Positions 1-10,960 of a stretch of 64,000 nt of DNA are shown here, in pieces. The position numbers and the translations under genes are program-made. The stretch is from a secondary endosymbiont of Ctenarytaina eucalypti (GTDB lineage: Bacteria > Pseudomonadota > Gammaproteobacteria > Enterobacterales > Enterobacteriaceae), in contig NC_018419.1 of NCBI RefSeq assembly GCF_000287335.1, forward strand, positions 992,001-1,056,000. The letters run 5' to 3'. Numbering within the stretch: position 1 is the stretch's first letter; every line of letters starts with the position of its first letter. The notes under the pieces were generated by a model. That model was given only the letters and a program-made list of their open reading frames with translations. It did not search any database and had not been told where the DNA came from.

Positions 1-1844
1 TAGACCGTATCTAAACGGTGGCAAGATAGCATTAAATGCGGTTAAATAAAAAGTCTTTTAAGCATGAGATGAAGTGTTTTTTAAAACCTACACTTTTACA
101 CCAAAGTAAATCCTTAGCATTCCTTACTTCTTAGCTTACAACGCTACCTTTTAGATCGCATATATCACGGATAGCGATGGATGTATGCGTTAGTGATTGC
201 TTTATCTCAATAGAGCACTGCTCTTGAACAGGCAATCTAACTGTGTGTTTGGTGATCTCAAAGGTATTCGCGGTCATGAAAACATCAAGGCTGGGAATTT
301 AGCTCTCCATTGCAGATTTACAAAGACCACGTTGACTCGATTTTTAAACTTTAGCAAAGTGCCCGATTAAATTTCCAAGAGACTTATTTTTTGCACAGTA
401 AGAGCTTAAACATAGTGAAGATTAGCATTTAAAAATGTGAATATTCGGCATAATGTCACTTTACTTCTACTGTTAAATTAACGTGAATGAAATTCAAATT
501 TCATAATATTAATAAAAAAATAGTTTCGTTTACTCTGCTAATTAGCAACGTATAGTAAGAGATATACACGTATCTTCGCGGATTGATAGCACAGCAGTGC
601 AATTGATACATAAATGCTACCGAATTTCAGAAAACTGAACTCCACCAAAAAAATTCAGAAAACGTCTTTTTGACCATATCTGTAATATACCGACATGTCA
701 TCAGACTCGGTTGAGAAAGATAATGCGGCCTAGCGCCCGTCTCGGCGAAGTGCGTTGTGTGTAATAGCAAATAGACCCATATTTATTAAGCGTATTAACG
801 TGGTTAAAATCAGCATTGCATCATCTGCATTCGCGATACTTGGGAGATGAAGTGTCAGTTATCTATGACGCTTTCTGACTCAAACCGTTATTATTTGGTG
901 TACGGTACTTTTCGGTGGATTATGTAGCTTTTAGTGACTATGACGTGCATATATGGCGCAGGGTAAAGATATATATTGTCACACTGTGTCATCATATTCA
1001 GCTTTTATCCCTCTAGAGGCGCGTCCAGTTCGTTTCAGAACAATTTTGTTGTATAGGCACTTCTCATAAACGCTAATGTTTTCACAAAACGTGTTTATAC
1101 TGAATCTTCATTGTCTTTTTATATGTACGGAGTAACGCAGAGTCGGTATCTAAGCGATAGCTCAGAAGTTTTAACGTTTGGTCAACGCAACCCCATTAGG
1201 CTCTTATCATCGTCCCAAGCACTGCTTGTATGATCGGTGTTGTGTATTTATTGATAGTTTTATCTGAGTGTCACAGTGTTCAGCTACTGTGTCTACGCAA
1301 AGCGCTCGCTTGCCATACAGCAATACTTGAAGCATGCATGCATACATGATTGCAGTGCACTACGTATCTTGCGAAATTTTTTATACATGCTCTAGTTTGT
1401 AACTTGAAAATTTAGAGTTGCTATAGGGATCATCAGTGGTGATGTACGTAGTACATCTACATCCAGTCTAACCTAATTTTTTTGTTACGTGCTTATTTAA
1501 AATACGGAAAGATAAATAACAAGATTATTCAATTGTTTATGACTATCTTTTTCTATTATTAAATTAATACTCATGATCTGACAAATCAAGCCAAGCCATG
1601 GCTAACTTTTAATCAAAAAAACTGTGCAACATAGTGTTGTTGTGAAAAACGCTTATGCAGAGTATTTGCAATCGGCGTACCTGCGTGTCCCAAACACCGA
1701 AAATTATTTTTATGGGTTTCATGAGAAGTGTTTATAAAACAGCATTCCATTGATTATAGACCACGCAATGGCTATATATAATTCTGGGATGCCGCCAGCA
1801 CTCACTAGGCAACACGTGAGGCTCACTGTTGACGTCAGTGACTG
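1..1844. other. 1.8 kb gene-poor AT-rich stretch
   Basis: No open frame here resembles a protein I know, and no tRNA or rRNA signature is visible. Composition is AT-rich with scattered moderately GC-rich islands, as in the other decayed intergenic tracts of this window. It probably holds unrecognised gene fossils, but I cannot name one. Confidence 0.5.
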
Positions 1845-2594
1845 TCAGGAATTAGCGAAGTCAGCGTCAATGAGATCAATGCGATCGGTGCAAATTGTAT
1901 CGACACCCCATCCCAGGAGGGTTCGGGTACGGTAAGGGCTGTTAACAACCCATCCCAGGACGTGTAGTCCGCTAGCTTTAATGGCCTCGACCCGATTTTC
2001 TGTGAGCGCCTCATGCTGAAAGTGCAAGGCCCGGCATGCTAATGTCTCTGACAAAGCTTTCCAGTCATCCCGCCATTCTTCTAGAAGCAATCCGCGCGGC
2101 AGCTCCGGCGCGGCCCGCTTCGCTGCCAAAAGTGCCGATAGGGAAAAGGAAGACAAGAGTGGTGGCGGCGTCATGCCCTCCCAATGAAGACGTGCGGCTA
2201 GTGCCACAGCGCGGCCTGTCTCCTGCTCAGTGCCGGAGGTGGGTTTAATGTCTATATTAATCGCCAGGCCGTGTTTCCGGCAATGCTTCGCTATGGATGA
2301 TAGCAACGGTAGCCGCTCACCCCGAAACGCTTGATCAAACCACACCCCGACGTCAATTGTTGACAAAGCATGCCAATCCAGCAGACCCGCAATTCCCCTG
2401 TCTTGACTGGTTCGATCTAGTGTATCGTCATGCAAAAGAAAGATTTGACCATCAGCGGATAGCTTAGCATCCACTTCAATCATCTTCTGACCATAACAAA
2501 TACTAGCATCAATAGCGGAAAGGGTGTTCTCTGGTGCTAGCGATCCCCCGCCACGATGGGCAATGATGGTCGGATACAGCCATTCTCTGCTCAT
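1845..2594 (-). CDS. ugpQ: Glycerophosphodiester phosphodiesterase (cytosolic UgpQ type)
   Basis: Predicted to hydrolyse glycerophosphodiesters (deacylated phospholipids) to an alcohol and sn-glycerol 3-phosphate in the cytoplasm. The 249-residue length matches E. coli UgpQ (about 247). The GDPD active-site signatures are visible: HRGG at residues 13-16, E40 and D42 in the IEVDAKLS segment, and H55 in FLLHDD. No signal peptide is present, which separates it from periplasmic GlpQ. The gene stands alone; the ugp transporter genes that normally accompany it are not in the window. The product could feed PlsB, which is encoded a few kilobases away, but that link is inference. Confidence 0.93.
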   Translation of the reverse strand: MSREWLYPTIIAHRGGGSLAPENTLSAIDASICYGQKMIEVDAKLSADGQIFLLHDDTLDRTSQDRGIAGLLDWHALSTIDVGVWFDQAFRGERLPLLSSIAKHCRKHGLAINIDIKPTSGTEQETGRAVALAARLHWEGMTPPPLLSSFSLSALLAAKRAAPELPRGLLLEEWRDDWKALSETLACRALHFQHEALTENRVEAIKASGLHVLGWVVNSPYRTRTLLGWGVDTICTDRIDLIDADFANS

Positions 2595-3059
2595 ATTGCT
2601 ACCCAGGTTTCATGTTGAGGATTGAAATAGTGCCATGTGTTGCCAGGACAATGCAAATGCAGCATTGAGCCTCGGGCAAGGAAAGGCTTGCATGAATCTA
2701 ATGCATACAGAAGTCAAGTAGCCCGCCTACTGATGATTATAATAAGCGATCAACATTCAGATCTTATCACACGCATAGGCGGAGTATTGCCGTGCATCTT
2801 GTTAGCACAGAAGTATCAGAGGCTAGGCTGCTAATACTTCCTCGTCGCACCAAAAAATAGGCGTTTGTTCGGTCGTGCTATCGCCTGTTATCATGATTAA
2901 AGTTACCTTCTTATGACAATCACGCGTTTATTTTTCTAGTATACTAACAATAGTCTATTACTTTAAAAGTAGTAAATCTCTGAAGACTGTGTAAATAAAA
3001 CATTTAGCTCATTAGCTATTTTACTACCTTGGCGCATTTCCCCAGTATTCATTAATGAC
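2595..3059. other. Intergenic tract, possible distal ftsP fossil
   Basis: No intact gene. If the ftsP remnant upstream kept its full length, its C-terminal part would fall here on the minus strand, but I could not recognise it. Confidence 0.3.
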
Positions 3060-3695
3060 ATACCTAGGCCGTTATTATCACCGTATATTTTTTATTAACA
3101 TTGCCAGCATGTTCCTGCAGAAACATATAAGCGTCCGATGTCTCCTGCTGTCTCACGATGCGTGTTTTGACAGCGCTATTCTGGGCGACATTATATTTCG
3201 CCGCCCTAATGTCTAGATTTAACAATGCACGAGTGGATGTGATTTTCGGGATGATGATTTTTTGCATTTTCTAGAGAAAAGAAAATAGCAACCGAATTAA
3301 TAGGCTCTTTACTATCAGTGATATAGATGATCTTTCAAGTCTAGAAAGGCTTTTTACTCATTCTCTGAAGACGTTCTATGTAATATTTTATGAGTTTAAT
3401 ACCGGTCTGAAGCGATTTTTCACTGTAATAGAAATATGACTGCATTAGTTAATTTTATGACAGTGTGGTGAAAAGAGAAAATTCTATTGCCTTTAATGAA
3501 CGCTTTATCTTCTAGGGATGTGTATAGAAAAATAGTCTTCTTAGTTATCCTGAATCAGGCCGAGACTCGAGGCATAGACCTAGTGCTGCTTATTCTCTAT
3601 GAGCGCTCATCATGGCGCATAGCATTTTAGCTAGCGGTGCTAACGTTATCCCCGTCTTTTGCTCTCTGCTTTCATGTTGTCAAGCCGACCCTATG
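3060..3695 (-). pseudogene. ftsP: Fossil of ftsP (sufI), multicopper-oxidase-like division protein
   Basis: Downstream of plsC on the same strand, exactly where E. coli has parC-plsC-ftsP. Translated fragments follow the start of FtsP with stops and shifts: a KRRG...LAPLAKMLCA stretch at about 3630-3690 mirrors the twin-arginine leader (SRRQFIQASGIALCA). An in-frame LESR follows at 3559-3576, where FtsP has LESRRGQP. A later open piece (3064-3267) contains VRQQETSDAY, comparable to IRQNAATLWY. No intact frame remains. In E. coli FtsP is a Tat-exported periplasmic protein that stabilises the divisome. The identification rests on these short matches plus synteny. Confidence 0.5.
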
Positions 3696-3720
3696 GCCTC
3701 CTCGCAGGAGTTTGAAATCT

Positions 3721-4455
3721 TCAGCGGTTCAGAATGTCCCGTTTGGTAACTTCCGCGTTTAAATCATCTAGCTTTTTTTTCATCACTTCCCAGCAGTTTC
3801 TAGTCAACGCACGCACTTGTTCAGGGCTATAACCTGTTGTTGCGACCGGCGGTAGGATTTCAATGATGACCAAACCGTTTGACCAGCGATTGAGTTTAAT
3901 TTTATTGGAGGTGTTAGAAACACAAATCGGCACAATAGGAACCTCTGCTGCAATCGCGGTATAGAATGCCCCGGTTTTAAAAGGCAGCAAACCGCGCCCT
4001 CGGCTTCGGGTTCCTTCCGGAAAGATCCAGATAGAAATATTTTGTTTTTTTATTTTTAGTGCCATCTTGCTGAGCGTGGTATGAGCGCGAGAGCTATTGT
4101 TACGATCAATCAGTAAATTTCCGGTCAACCAGTAAAGAGGCCCAAATAGTGGGATCCATAGCAGGCTTTTTTTTCCTACGGTTACAGTACGCGGCTGGAC
4201 TACAGAAGCAACGGTGACCATGTCGTAGTTATTCTGGTGATTGGCAATATAAATGCAATTTTTCGGTAGCGTCACACCTGCCGGACGGCGAACCTCCACC
4301 TGAATACCAAATAGGGGTGACATCCGGCCAAACCATCGACCGAAAGTGGCAACATGACGAGGGTCTCTCGGGCTAAAAAAGCAATAAATCAAGCCAACAA
4401 CACAGATGCTTATCGACAATAGCATCACCAGCATGGTGCGAAGAATCACAAGCAT
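3721..4455 (-). CDS. plsC: 1-acyl-sn-glycerol-3-phosphate acyltransferase
   Basis: Acylates lysophosphatidic acid to phosphatidic acid at the inner membrane, the second acyl transfer in phospholipid synthesis. The 244 residues match E. coli PlsC (245) end to end. There is one N-terminal membrane segment (about residues 2-27). The acyltransferase HX4D box is H73 to D78 (NHQNNYD), and the FPEGTRSRG glycerol-phosphate binding box begins at residue 145. It follows parC on the same strand after about 140 bp, as in enterobacteria. It works after PlsB, which is also intact in this window. Confidence 0.96.
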   Translation of the reverse strand: MLVILRTMLVMLLSISICVVGLIYCFFSPRDPRHVATFGRWFGRMSPLFGIQVEVRRPAGVTLPKNCIYIANHQNNYDMVTVASVVQPRTVTVGKKSLLWIPLFGPLYWLTGNLLIDRNNSSRAHTTLSKMALKIKKQNISIWIFPEGTRSRGRGLLPFKTGAFYTAIAAEVPIVPICVSNTSNKIKLNRWSNGLVIIEILPPVATTGYSPEQVRALTRNCWEVMKKKLDDLNAEVTKRDILNR

Positions 4456-4598
4456 GGCGCCTTCTTAAATTATAACTCTCTATAGTATAGGAACCCGTAC
4501 AAAATACACAGCTATTACCTCTCGCGTCGTCAGGCATGTATGGACATCGAAGACGATCATTATCTATGAGCGTGACGAACGTGAATAACATGTGCAAG

Positions 4599-6869
4599 CT
4601 AGGATGATTTGTCCCCGGAACTGATTAAGGGATCGGAGATATCTACTCGATCGATTTTCTTTAGTCCCTTTAGTAAAAAGGTTCCAGTACGCCCGCGTTC
4701 GGCGATGAATTTTTGTAAATCTTCTGGATGTAAAGTAAGCTTACGTTTTCCTACATAAAATGTGATAGAAGTCTCGGTAGACAGCAGATATAATCTGAAG
4801 AGTCGATCCGTTTCTTTATCGGCATCTCTAGGCGAAATAGTAATGATTTTATGACCTTTTCCTTTTGACATTTGGGGAAGACTTTCAAGAGGGAAGATCA
4901 GTAGCCGACCAGCTTCCGTGAGCGCCAATAGCTTACTGGCGTAGTCTTTTATCCATAACGGCGGAATCACTTTTGCGTTCTTATCTAATGTCAATATCGC
5001 CTTACCTGCACGATTACGCGCCACTAAATTACTAAATCTGCAGACAAAACCATAGCCCGCATCTGATGCTACGATCAATTTCTGATCTGCGTTACCAGTC
5101 AGCATTTGCGCTACTGATGCGCCAGGAGGTAGCATTATCTTAGCAGTCAGGGGCTCTCCTTGATCGCGCCTTGAACGTAGGCTGGCGGGCTCTAACGCAT
5201 AGCTGCGGCCGGTAGAGTCTATGAACACTACAGGTTGATTGCTCTTACCACGCACCGACAACATGTGTTTATCGCCAGAGCGGTAATTGATCCCGTTCGG
5301 ATCAATATCGTGACCCTGAGCACTACGCACCCAACCCATAGTGGAGAGAGTCACCGTTACTAACTCGGATGGCATAAGCGTATGTTCTTGGAGTGAGCGC
5401 GCCGCGTTTCGTGCAACGAGAGGCGATCGACGCGCATAGCCGTAAGCTACCGCATCTGCCTTAATTTCTTTTTTTATTAGTGTGGTTAGCGTATGTTCCG
5501 AGGATAGGTATTCCTTAATCCTGTTGCGCTCTTTCTCAAGCGCACCCTGTTCCTCGCGTAGCGTTTTTTCTTCGAGTTTAGCAAAATGCCGGAGTTTTAA
5601 CTCAAGAATGGCTTCAGACTGAGCTGCGCTAAGCGCAAAGCGCTGTACTAGCATTTGCTTCGGTTCATCCTCGGTGCGGATAATGTGGAGCACCTCATCC
5701 AGGTTTATGTATGTTACTAACAGGCTAGTTACAATATGCAACCGACGTAGAACTTTTTCTAGGCGGAAGTTTAGCCGGCGGCGCACAGTATCACGACGAT
5801 ACACTAACCATTCCGACAAAATCTCACGCAGGTTTTTTACTGCCGGACGACCATCTAGTGCAATCATGTTCATATTGACACGATAGCTACGTTCCAAATC
5901 CGTGGTAGCGAATAGATGATGCATGACCTGCGTTAAATTAATCTGTTTTGAGCGCGGGATGATCACTAATCGAGTCGGATTTTCATGATCTGATTCGTCT
6001 CGCAAATCACCTACCATTGGTAGTTTCTTGTCACGCATCTGACTAGCGATCTGTTTAAGCAGCTTATCCCCTGAGACTTGATACGGTAGTGCATTGATAA
6101 CTGCTGCGCCTTTTTCGACCGTCCATAGCGCACGCATGCGTAAGGATCCTCGGCCAGTCTCGTAAATATTACGCAAATCCTCATAAGAAGTAATGATTTC
6201 TGCCGCGGTGGGAAAATCTGGGCCTTTTATGTGCACTAGTAAATGCTCTAATGTTGCGGAAGGATTGTCCAACAGAGTAATCGCTGCGGCAGCCACTTCA
6301 ATGATGTTATGTGGCGGTATATCTGTCGCCATCCCAACGGCTATGCCTGTTGTGCCGTTTAGCAATACATTAGGCAACCGCGCCGGTAGCATTTTAGGCT
6401 CTTCCAGAGTGCCGTCAAAGTTTGGCACATAATCAACCGTGCCCTGCCCTAATTCTCCCAGGAGCACTTCGGCGTAACGGGAAAGGCGAGATTCAGTGTA
6501 GCGCATGGCGGCGAAGGACTTGGGGTCGTCTGCCCCCCCCCAGTTACCTTGGCCATCGATCATGGGGTAGCGGTAAGAGAAAGGCTGCGCCATCAAGACC
6601 ATAGCTTCATAGCATGCGCTATCGCCATGCGGGTGATATTTGCCTAAGACATCTCCAACAGTGCGCGCAGACTTTTTATATTTTGCGTTGGCGTTCAGTC
6701 CTAGCTCAGACATCGCGTAGACGATGCGGCGTTGTACGGGCTTGAGGCCATCGCCGATAAACGGCAACGCACGATCCATAATGACGTACATAGAATAATT
6801 AAGGTAGGCATTTTCAGTAAATTCATGCAACGCCATGCATTCGGCGCCGCCATTAGTCATCTCGCTCAT
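4599..6869 (-). CDS. parC: DNA topoisomerase IV subunit A
   Basis: Breakage-reunion subunit of topoisomerase IV, which decatenates daughter chromosomes with ParE. The 756 residues compare with 752 in E. coli and align throughout. The N-terminal winged-helix region carries [11 protein letters not shown] (quinolone-pocket helix), and the catalytic tyrosine lies in AMRYTES at about residue 124. The C-terminal beta-pinwheel repeats run to the end. An AGAGG-like Shine-Dalgarno about 10 bases before the ATG supports the start. A run of nine G (coding strand, 6533-6541) encodes part of NWGGAD, where E. coli has NWGAPD. parE is not in the window. Confidence 0.97.
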   Translation of the reverse strand: MSEMTNGGAECMALHEFTENAYLNYSMYVIMDRALPFIGDGLKPVQRRIVYAMSELGLNANAKYKKSARTVGDVLGKYHPHGDSACYEAMVLMAQPFSYRYPMIDGQGNWGGADDPKSFAAMRYTESRLSRYAEVLLGELGQGTVDYVPNFDGTLEEPKMLPARLPNVLLNGTTGIAVGMATDIPPHNIIEVAAAAITLLDNPSATLEHLLVHIKGPDFPTAAEIITSYEDLRNIYETGRGSLRMRALWTVEKGAAVINALPYQVSGDKLLKQIASQMRDKKLPMVGDLRDESDHENPTRLVIIPRSKQINLTQVMHHLFATTDLERSYRVNMNMIALDGRPAVKNLREILSEWLVYRRDTVRRRLNFRLEKVLRRLHIVTSLLVTYINLDEVLHIIRTEDEPKQMLVQRFALSAAQSEAILELKLRHFAKLEEKTLREEQGALEKERNRIKEYLSSEHTLTTLIKKEIKADAVAYGYARRSPLVARNAARSLQEHTLMPSELVTVTLSTMGWVRSAQGHDIDPNGINYRSGDKHMLSVRGKSNQPVVFIDSTGRSYALEPASLRSRRDQGEPLTAKIMLPPGASVAQMLTGNADQKLIVASDAGYGFVCRFSNLVARNRAGKAILTLDKNAKVIPPLWIKDYASKLLALTEAGRLLIFPLESLPQMSKGKGHKIITISPRDADKETDRLFRLYLLSTETSITFYVGKRKLTLHPEDLQKFIAERGRTGTFLLKGLKKIDRVDISDPLISSGDKSS

Positions 6870-8106
6870 TGATGATTACTTCCTCTGACCGCGGATATGC
6901 TTATTTAGACCGCCATATTAAATATATCGCGGATATGGTATTTGTGAATATGATTCACGCTTATCTGAACCTTGCTGTAATAGGACTGACGTAGTAACAA
7001 AAACGTTAGCACGATTCATGCGTTGATGCATTTAGTGTACTGAGGAGGACCAGACGAGCCCCAGTCCTTCGCCGCCAAATGACGCTGTTGTATCATAGAT
7101 TCGACACAATATAAGCAGTATTAATTTGGGTCTTTTTTGACGTATTGCGGTCCTTTACGCCATGTGAAGCACAGGAAATAATATTCATGCTTATGTATAA
7201 GCAAGGCTTGTTAAGTCGGAATGCATTGGAGGAGTAGATCTTCTATCGCAGAGCGCATACTGAACCTATTGGTCCCATACGGATGAGGCGAAGAGATATT
7301 GAGGACCAATGATAGTGTTTTTCAAAAACACTTTATCTATTATGATCAGGCAGGATAAGGTTTGATCCATGTTTTAAACTGATTGATCTTTCGTTGAAAT
7401 ATACTGATATACAGTTAGTACACTGTGCGATTTCTGTTTGCGTGATGCATGGTGCTGATTTTTACAGTATGTGGTAAAAGCGCATAGACAGTCCCTGGCC
7501 AGATGGTGTTGAACAAGAGCGAAGAGGGTCTCAGCTAACCTCTATTAGTCAAGAGTAAAATACATCAAATGTGCTTTACTAAGCTATCGAACAGCAGTGC
7601 TAGCTACGCATAGTCTTGACATAATGCGATATAGTAAAATCACTGAAACAAAAAAACAGTCGAGGATCAAAGCGCTTACGATGCAAAAGATTAGTGACAG
7701 ACCTCTTTAATGGATTAAGCCGCGTATATCTACTGATCCCCCTCTGCGTTGTATTACACAATCTTAATCCGTTGCATCCCTATGCGTACAACAACGCAGT
7801 TGAACATGTAACATTACAGTAATAGCAATCAAAATAAAGATAAAGAACGCAAGTGCTCAGCTAGAGGCTACTGGTTAGAGAGATTGTGTTGCGAGTGGAG
7901 AAGATTGCTAGTTAGTCATCTAAGGGTATGTAATTTTACAATACTGTAACGCTAGATTTTGGCAAGGTTGCAAGCGCTTAAGCTAGGTGATTACTGCTAG
8001 TGAAAAAGCATGTCGTTAAAATTGGGTAAATAGCATTTTTTGAGGAGGGGGGGGTAACGCGTGATACGCTATATTTATTTAAAAAATGTAGAGCGGGTCA
8101 ATTCTC
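6870..8106. other. 1.2 kb gene-poor stretch between parC and the dgkA fossil
   Basis: No intact gene or RNA gene recognised. A run of eight G lies at 8047-8054. Any fossil here is too decayed for me to identify. Confidence 0.45.
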
Positions 8107-8410
8107 TTATGTGCATTGCGGCGAGCGCTTGTATGCTTTTCTTGTTTTTATTTTTCGCTTCAAGCATCTAGAGGTGGTTGCGCATAAAAACGATAAAATA
8201 CACGAAATTAAAAACCTGATCACAATCATATAAGCTTTTGCGGTGCCGTCGCTGTAACTGGATGCCCAGAAACATAATAACTTCTCGTAGCGGGAATGAG
8301 GATGACCCAACATCTTTGATGCATTGGTCACCACTTGAATTTTTAACCCATAAGTCTCATAAACTTTGCAAGTGGCGAGCATGAGTTGTTCACGTGATGG
8401 TATAGTAATT
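8107..8410 (-). pseudogene. dgkA: Fossil of dgkA, diacylglycerol kinase
   Basis: Sits upstream of plsB in divergent orientation, the E. coli dgkA-plsB arrangement. The minus-strand reading follows the second half of DgkA. VYETYGLKIQVVTN matches the catalytic segment VEILNSAIEAVVD with E and I in register. It is followed, after a scrambled part, by DGTAKAYMIVIRFLISCIL, which mirrors DMGSAAVLIAI...VITWCIL, the last membrane helix. The first half of the protein is missing or overwritten by the plsB start region and contains stops. DgkA recycles diacylglycerol to phosphatidic acid, so that salvage route appears lost. The fragment is too short and mutated to be functional. Confidence 0.6.
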
Positions 8411-8506
8411 TCCGCTGTTTGCCACTAACCTTAACGCCCCAAAGATACCGCGGAACCATTCTAGCATTTTTTGGATTGTATTACTCAACAGAGGCTGCAA
8501 AAAGAC

Positions 8507-10960
8507 ATGTTAGTTTGGCGTAGAATGTATTACATGTTTTTAGATGTACTCCTGCAGTGCCTGGTAAGAAGTAAAATAATTCCGTCTAATCTGTGTACTG
8601 CAGAAGCCGGCATCAATCCCCGAAAACCGATGATGTATTTGCTACCTCATCATTCTAAATCGGACCTACTAACATTACGCAGGCAGTGCCTGAAAAAGGG
8701 GTTTTGTGATCCTCTGACACCGCTGCATATTAGAGGAATCACCCTTCCGCGCTATGTTTGTATTCATAATAAACCGCCCCTACTGCCCTCGTACAATAAG
8801 CAAGCGCAGTCAGTTGCGTTGTTTCAGAACTATCTTGAGTTACATCGCTTAAATCCTACTCTGGATGTACAGTTAGTGCCGGTATTAGTTATGTTCGGCC
8901 GTGCGCCGGGTAGAGAGTCGCAGTCTAATAAACGAGTCTCGAAAGGGCGATTAATAAACAGTATTAATAAGTTTTTCAATGTGTTGTGGATGGGACGAGA
9001 TAGTTTTGTGTGGTTCTCCCGTCCGCTATCACTACGTGATATAGTGTCGGAGCACGGTGCGGACACATTTATTTCCCAAAAACTTTACCGGGTTGCATGC
9101 ATACACTTTGCCCGGCGGCGACTGGCGGCGGTAGGACCACCGTTACCAGTACGCCATGCTCTGTTCAAAAAGCTATTAACCTCTACGGCACTTGACAAGG
9201 CGATAGAATATGAGGCAAGTAGCAAAAAAATCTCAACGAAACAAGCCACAAAAAACGCTTTTAAGCTCATGGATGAAATTGCTGCTCAGGTATCTTATGA
9301 AGCGATCCGATTTTCTGATCGAGTATTGAGTTGGGCCTGGCATCACTTATATCAAGGCTTGAACGTGTTTAACGCCGATCGGGTCCGTCAACTAGCTGAA
9401 GCGGGGCATGAAATTGTTTACGTACCCTGCCACCGCAGCCATATGGATTATCTTTTGCTGTCCTATGTTCTATATCATCAAGGGCTAGTGCCGCCACATA
9501 TCGCTGCAGGCATTAACCTCAACTTTTGGCCGGCAGGCCAGATTTTTCGTCGTTTAGGTGCGTTTTTTATTCGTCGTAAATTTAAAGGGAATAAACTCTA
9601 CTCTGCTATTTTCCGAGAATACTTCGTTGAGTTGTGTGCCCAGGGGTACTCGTTGGAGTACTTCATCGAAGGGGGTCGCTCCCGCACGGGGCGACTGTTA
9701 CAGCCTAAAACCGGCACCCTGACTATGACTATTCAAGCCATGTTACGCTGCGGTAATCGACCCATTACGCTTGTGCCAATTTATGTTGGTTATGAACACG
9801 TGTTGGAGGTAGAGGACTACGCTAAAGAATTATGCGGCGCGGAAAAAGAGAAAGAAGGGCTGTGGAAAATGTTATTTGGATTACGTAAATTACGCAATTT
9901 CGGGCAGGCGTATGTCAATTTTGGCGTTCCCCTTCCCCTAGCGACCTACCTATCAAAACAGGTACCGAAATGGCGTGATCCCGTCGAGGCTCAGCGCCCA
10001 CAGTGGCTGGCGAAGGCGGCAGATGATATTGCTGCTATTCTGATGGTGAGAATCAACAATGCTGCTGCGGCTAATGCGATTAATCTTTTCTCCACCGTCC
10101 TTCTGTCTGCGCACCGGCGTGGGCTCACCCGCTTGCAATTACTTTCACAGTTAGCGTGTTATCTCGATCTACTACGCAAGGTTCCTTATGCACCGGACAT
10201 TACAATACCTAATTTAACGCCGGAGGCGATTTTATCACGTGCTATAGAGATGAACACATGTACCGTCAAGCATGACACTATCGACGATCTCATCTGTTTG
10301 TCACGTGATCAGGCTACATTAATGACCTATTACCGCAATAACATCCAGCACTTGTTCATTCTACCATCGCTGGTGGCGAGCATTATTTGTTCCTGTCCGG
10401 GCATCTTGCGTGTCCAGCTGCGGCAAAAAGTTACGCTACTATACCCGCTCTTGAAGGCGGAGCTGTTTATGCGCTACAGTAAAAAACAGATTCTTCCGGT
10501 GATCGATTGTCTCATTAGGGAATTAGCTCGCCAGGGCTTAGTAAAAATTCAGGGAATGCTACTGTACCCGGCGAACACACGTCTTTATTCTCTGCAACTG
10601 TTGGCTGAAAACGTTAGTGAAACGTTACAGCGCTATGCTATTACCTTTTTGTTATTACGCGCTAACCCAGAAGCTAACTGCAGAACACTTCAAAAATCGA
10701 GTCGTATTATGGCACGCACACTTGCTCTACTGCATGGTATTAATGCGCCGGAGTTTTTTGATACAGCGGTATTCTCAGTCCTTGTAGCAACGCTACGAAA
10801 GGAGGAATATCTCAGAGATGCCTGCGATGCTTGCGATGAGAAACCCAGTGAGCTATGGGAAATTCTTAGTGAGCTGATCACGCCGGGCATCATCAATACT
10901 ATCAAACGTGCAATTTTTCTGGCATGTAGCCCTGCTATGCTGAATCCATTAACAAAATAA
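8507..10960 (+). CDS. plsB: Glycerol-3-phosphate O-acyltransferase
   Basis: Transfers the first fatty acyl chain to sn-glycerol 3-phosphate at the inner membrane. The frame is open from a TTG at 8471, but similarity to E. coli PlsB (807 residues) begins with MLVWRRMYY, so the ATG at 8507 is chosen. A GAGG lies 12 bases before it, giving 817 residues. The acyltransferase boxes are intact: HRSHMD, GAFFIRR, a [10 protein letters not shown] box and a VPIYVGYEH box, followed by the long C-terminal domain. The adjacent dgkA is a fossil. PlsY, the alternative acyltransferase, is also a fossil in this window, so PlsB probably carries this step alone. Confidence 0.96.
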   Translation: MLVWRRMYYMFLDVLLQCLVRSKIIPSNLCTAEAGINPRKPMMYLLPHHSKSDLLTLRRQCLKKGFCDPLTPLHIRGITLPRYVCIHNKPPLLPSYNKQAQSVALFQNYLELHRLNPTLDVQLVPVLVMFGRAPGRESQSNKRVSKGRLINSINKFFNVLWMGRDSFVWFSRPLSLRDIVSEHGADTFISQKLYRVACIHFARRRLAAVGPPLPVRHALFKKLLTSTALDKAIEYEASSKKISTKQATKNAFKLMDEIAAQVSYEAIRFSDRVLSWAWHHLYQGLNVFNADRVRQLAEAGHEIVYVPCHRSHMDYLLLSYVLYHQGLVPPHIAAGINLNFWPAGQIFRRLGAFFIRRKFKGNKLYSAIFREYFVELCAQGYSLEYFIEGGRSRTGRLLQPKTGTLTMTIQAMLRCGNRPITLVPIYVGYEHVLEVEDYAKELCGAEKEKEGLWKMLFGLRKLRNFGQAYVNFGVPLPLATYLSKQVPKWRDPVEAQRPQWLAKAADDIAAILMVRINNAAAANAINLFSTVLLSAHRRGLTRLQLLSQLACYLDLLRKVPYAPDITIPNLTPEAILSRAIEMNTCTVKHDTIDDLICLSRDQATLMTYYRNNIQHLFILPSLVASIICSCPGILRVQLRQKVTLLYPLLKAELFMRYSKKQILPVIDCLIRELARQGLVKIQGMLLYPANTRLYSLQLLAENVSETLQRYAITFLLLRANPEANCRTLQKSSRIMARTLALLHGINAPEFFDTAVFSVLVATLRKEEYLRDACDACDEKPSELWEILSELITPGIINTIKRAIFLACSPAMLNPLTK

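Noticed and set aside
8107..8382. ubiA fossil next to plsB
   Set aside because: In E. coli ubiA lies at the plsB 3' end, while this fragment faces its 5' end, and the residues fit DgkA better.
8471..8506. TTG start for plsB at 8471
   Set aside because: The 12 extra codons match nothing in PlsB. Similarity and a GAGG site both favour the ATG at 8507.
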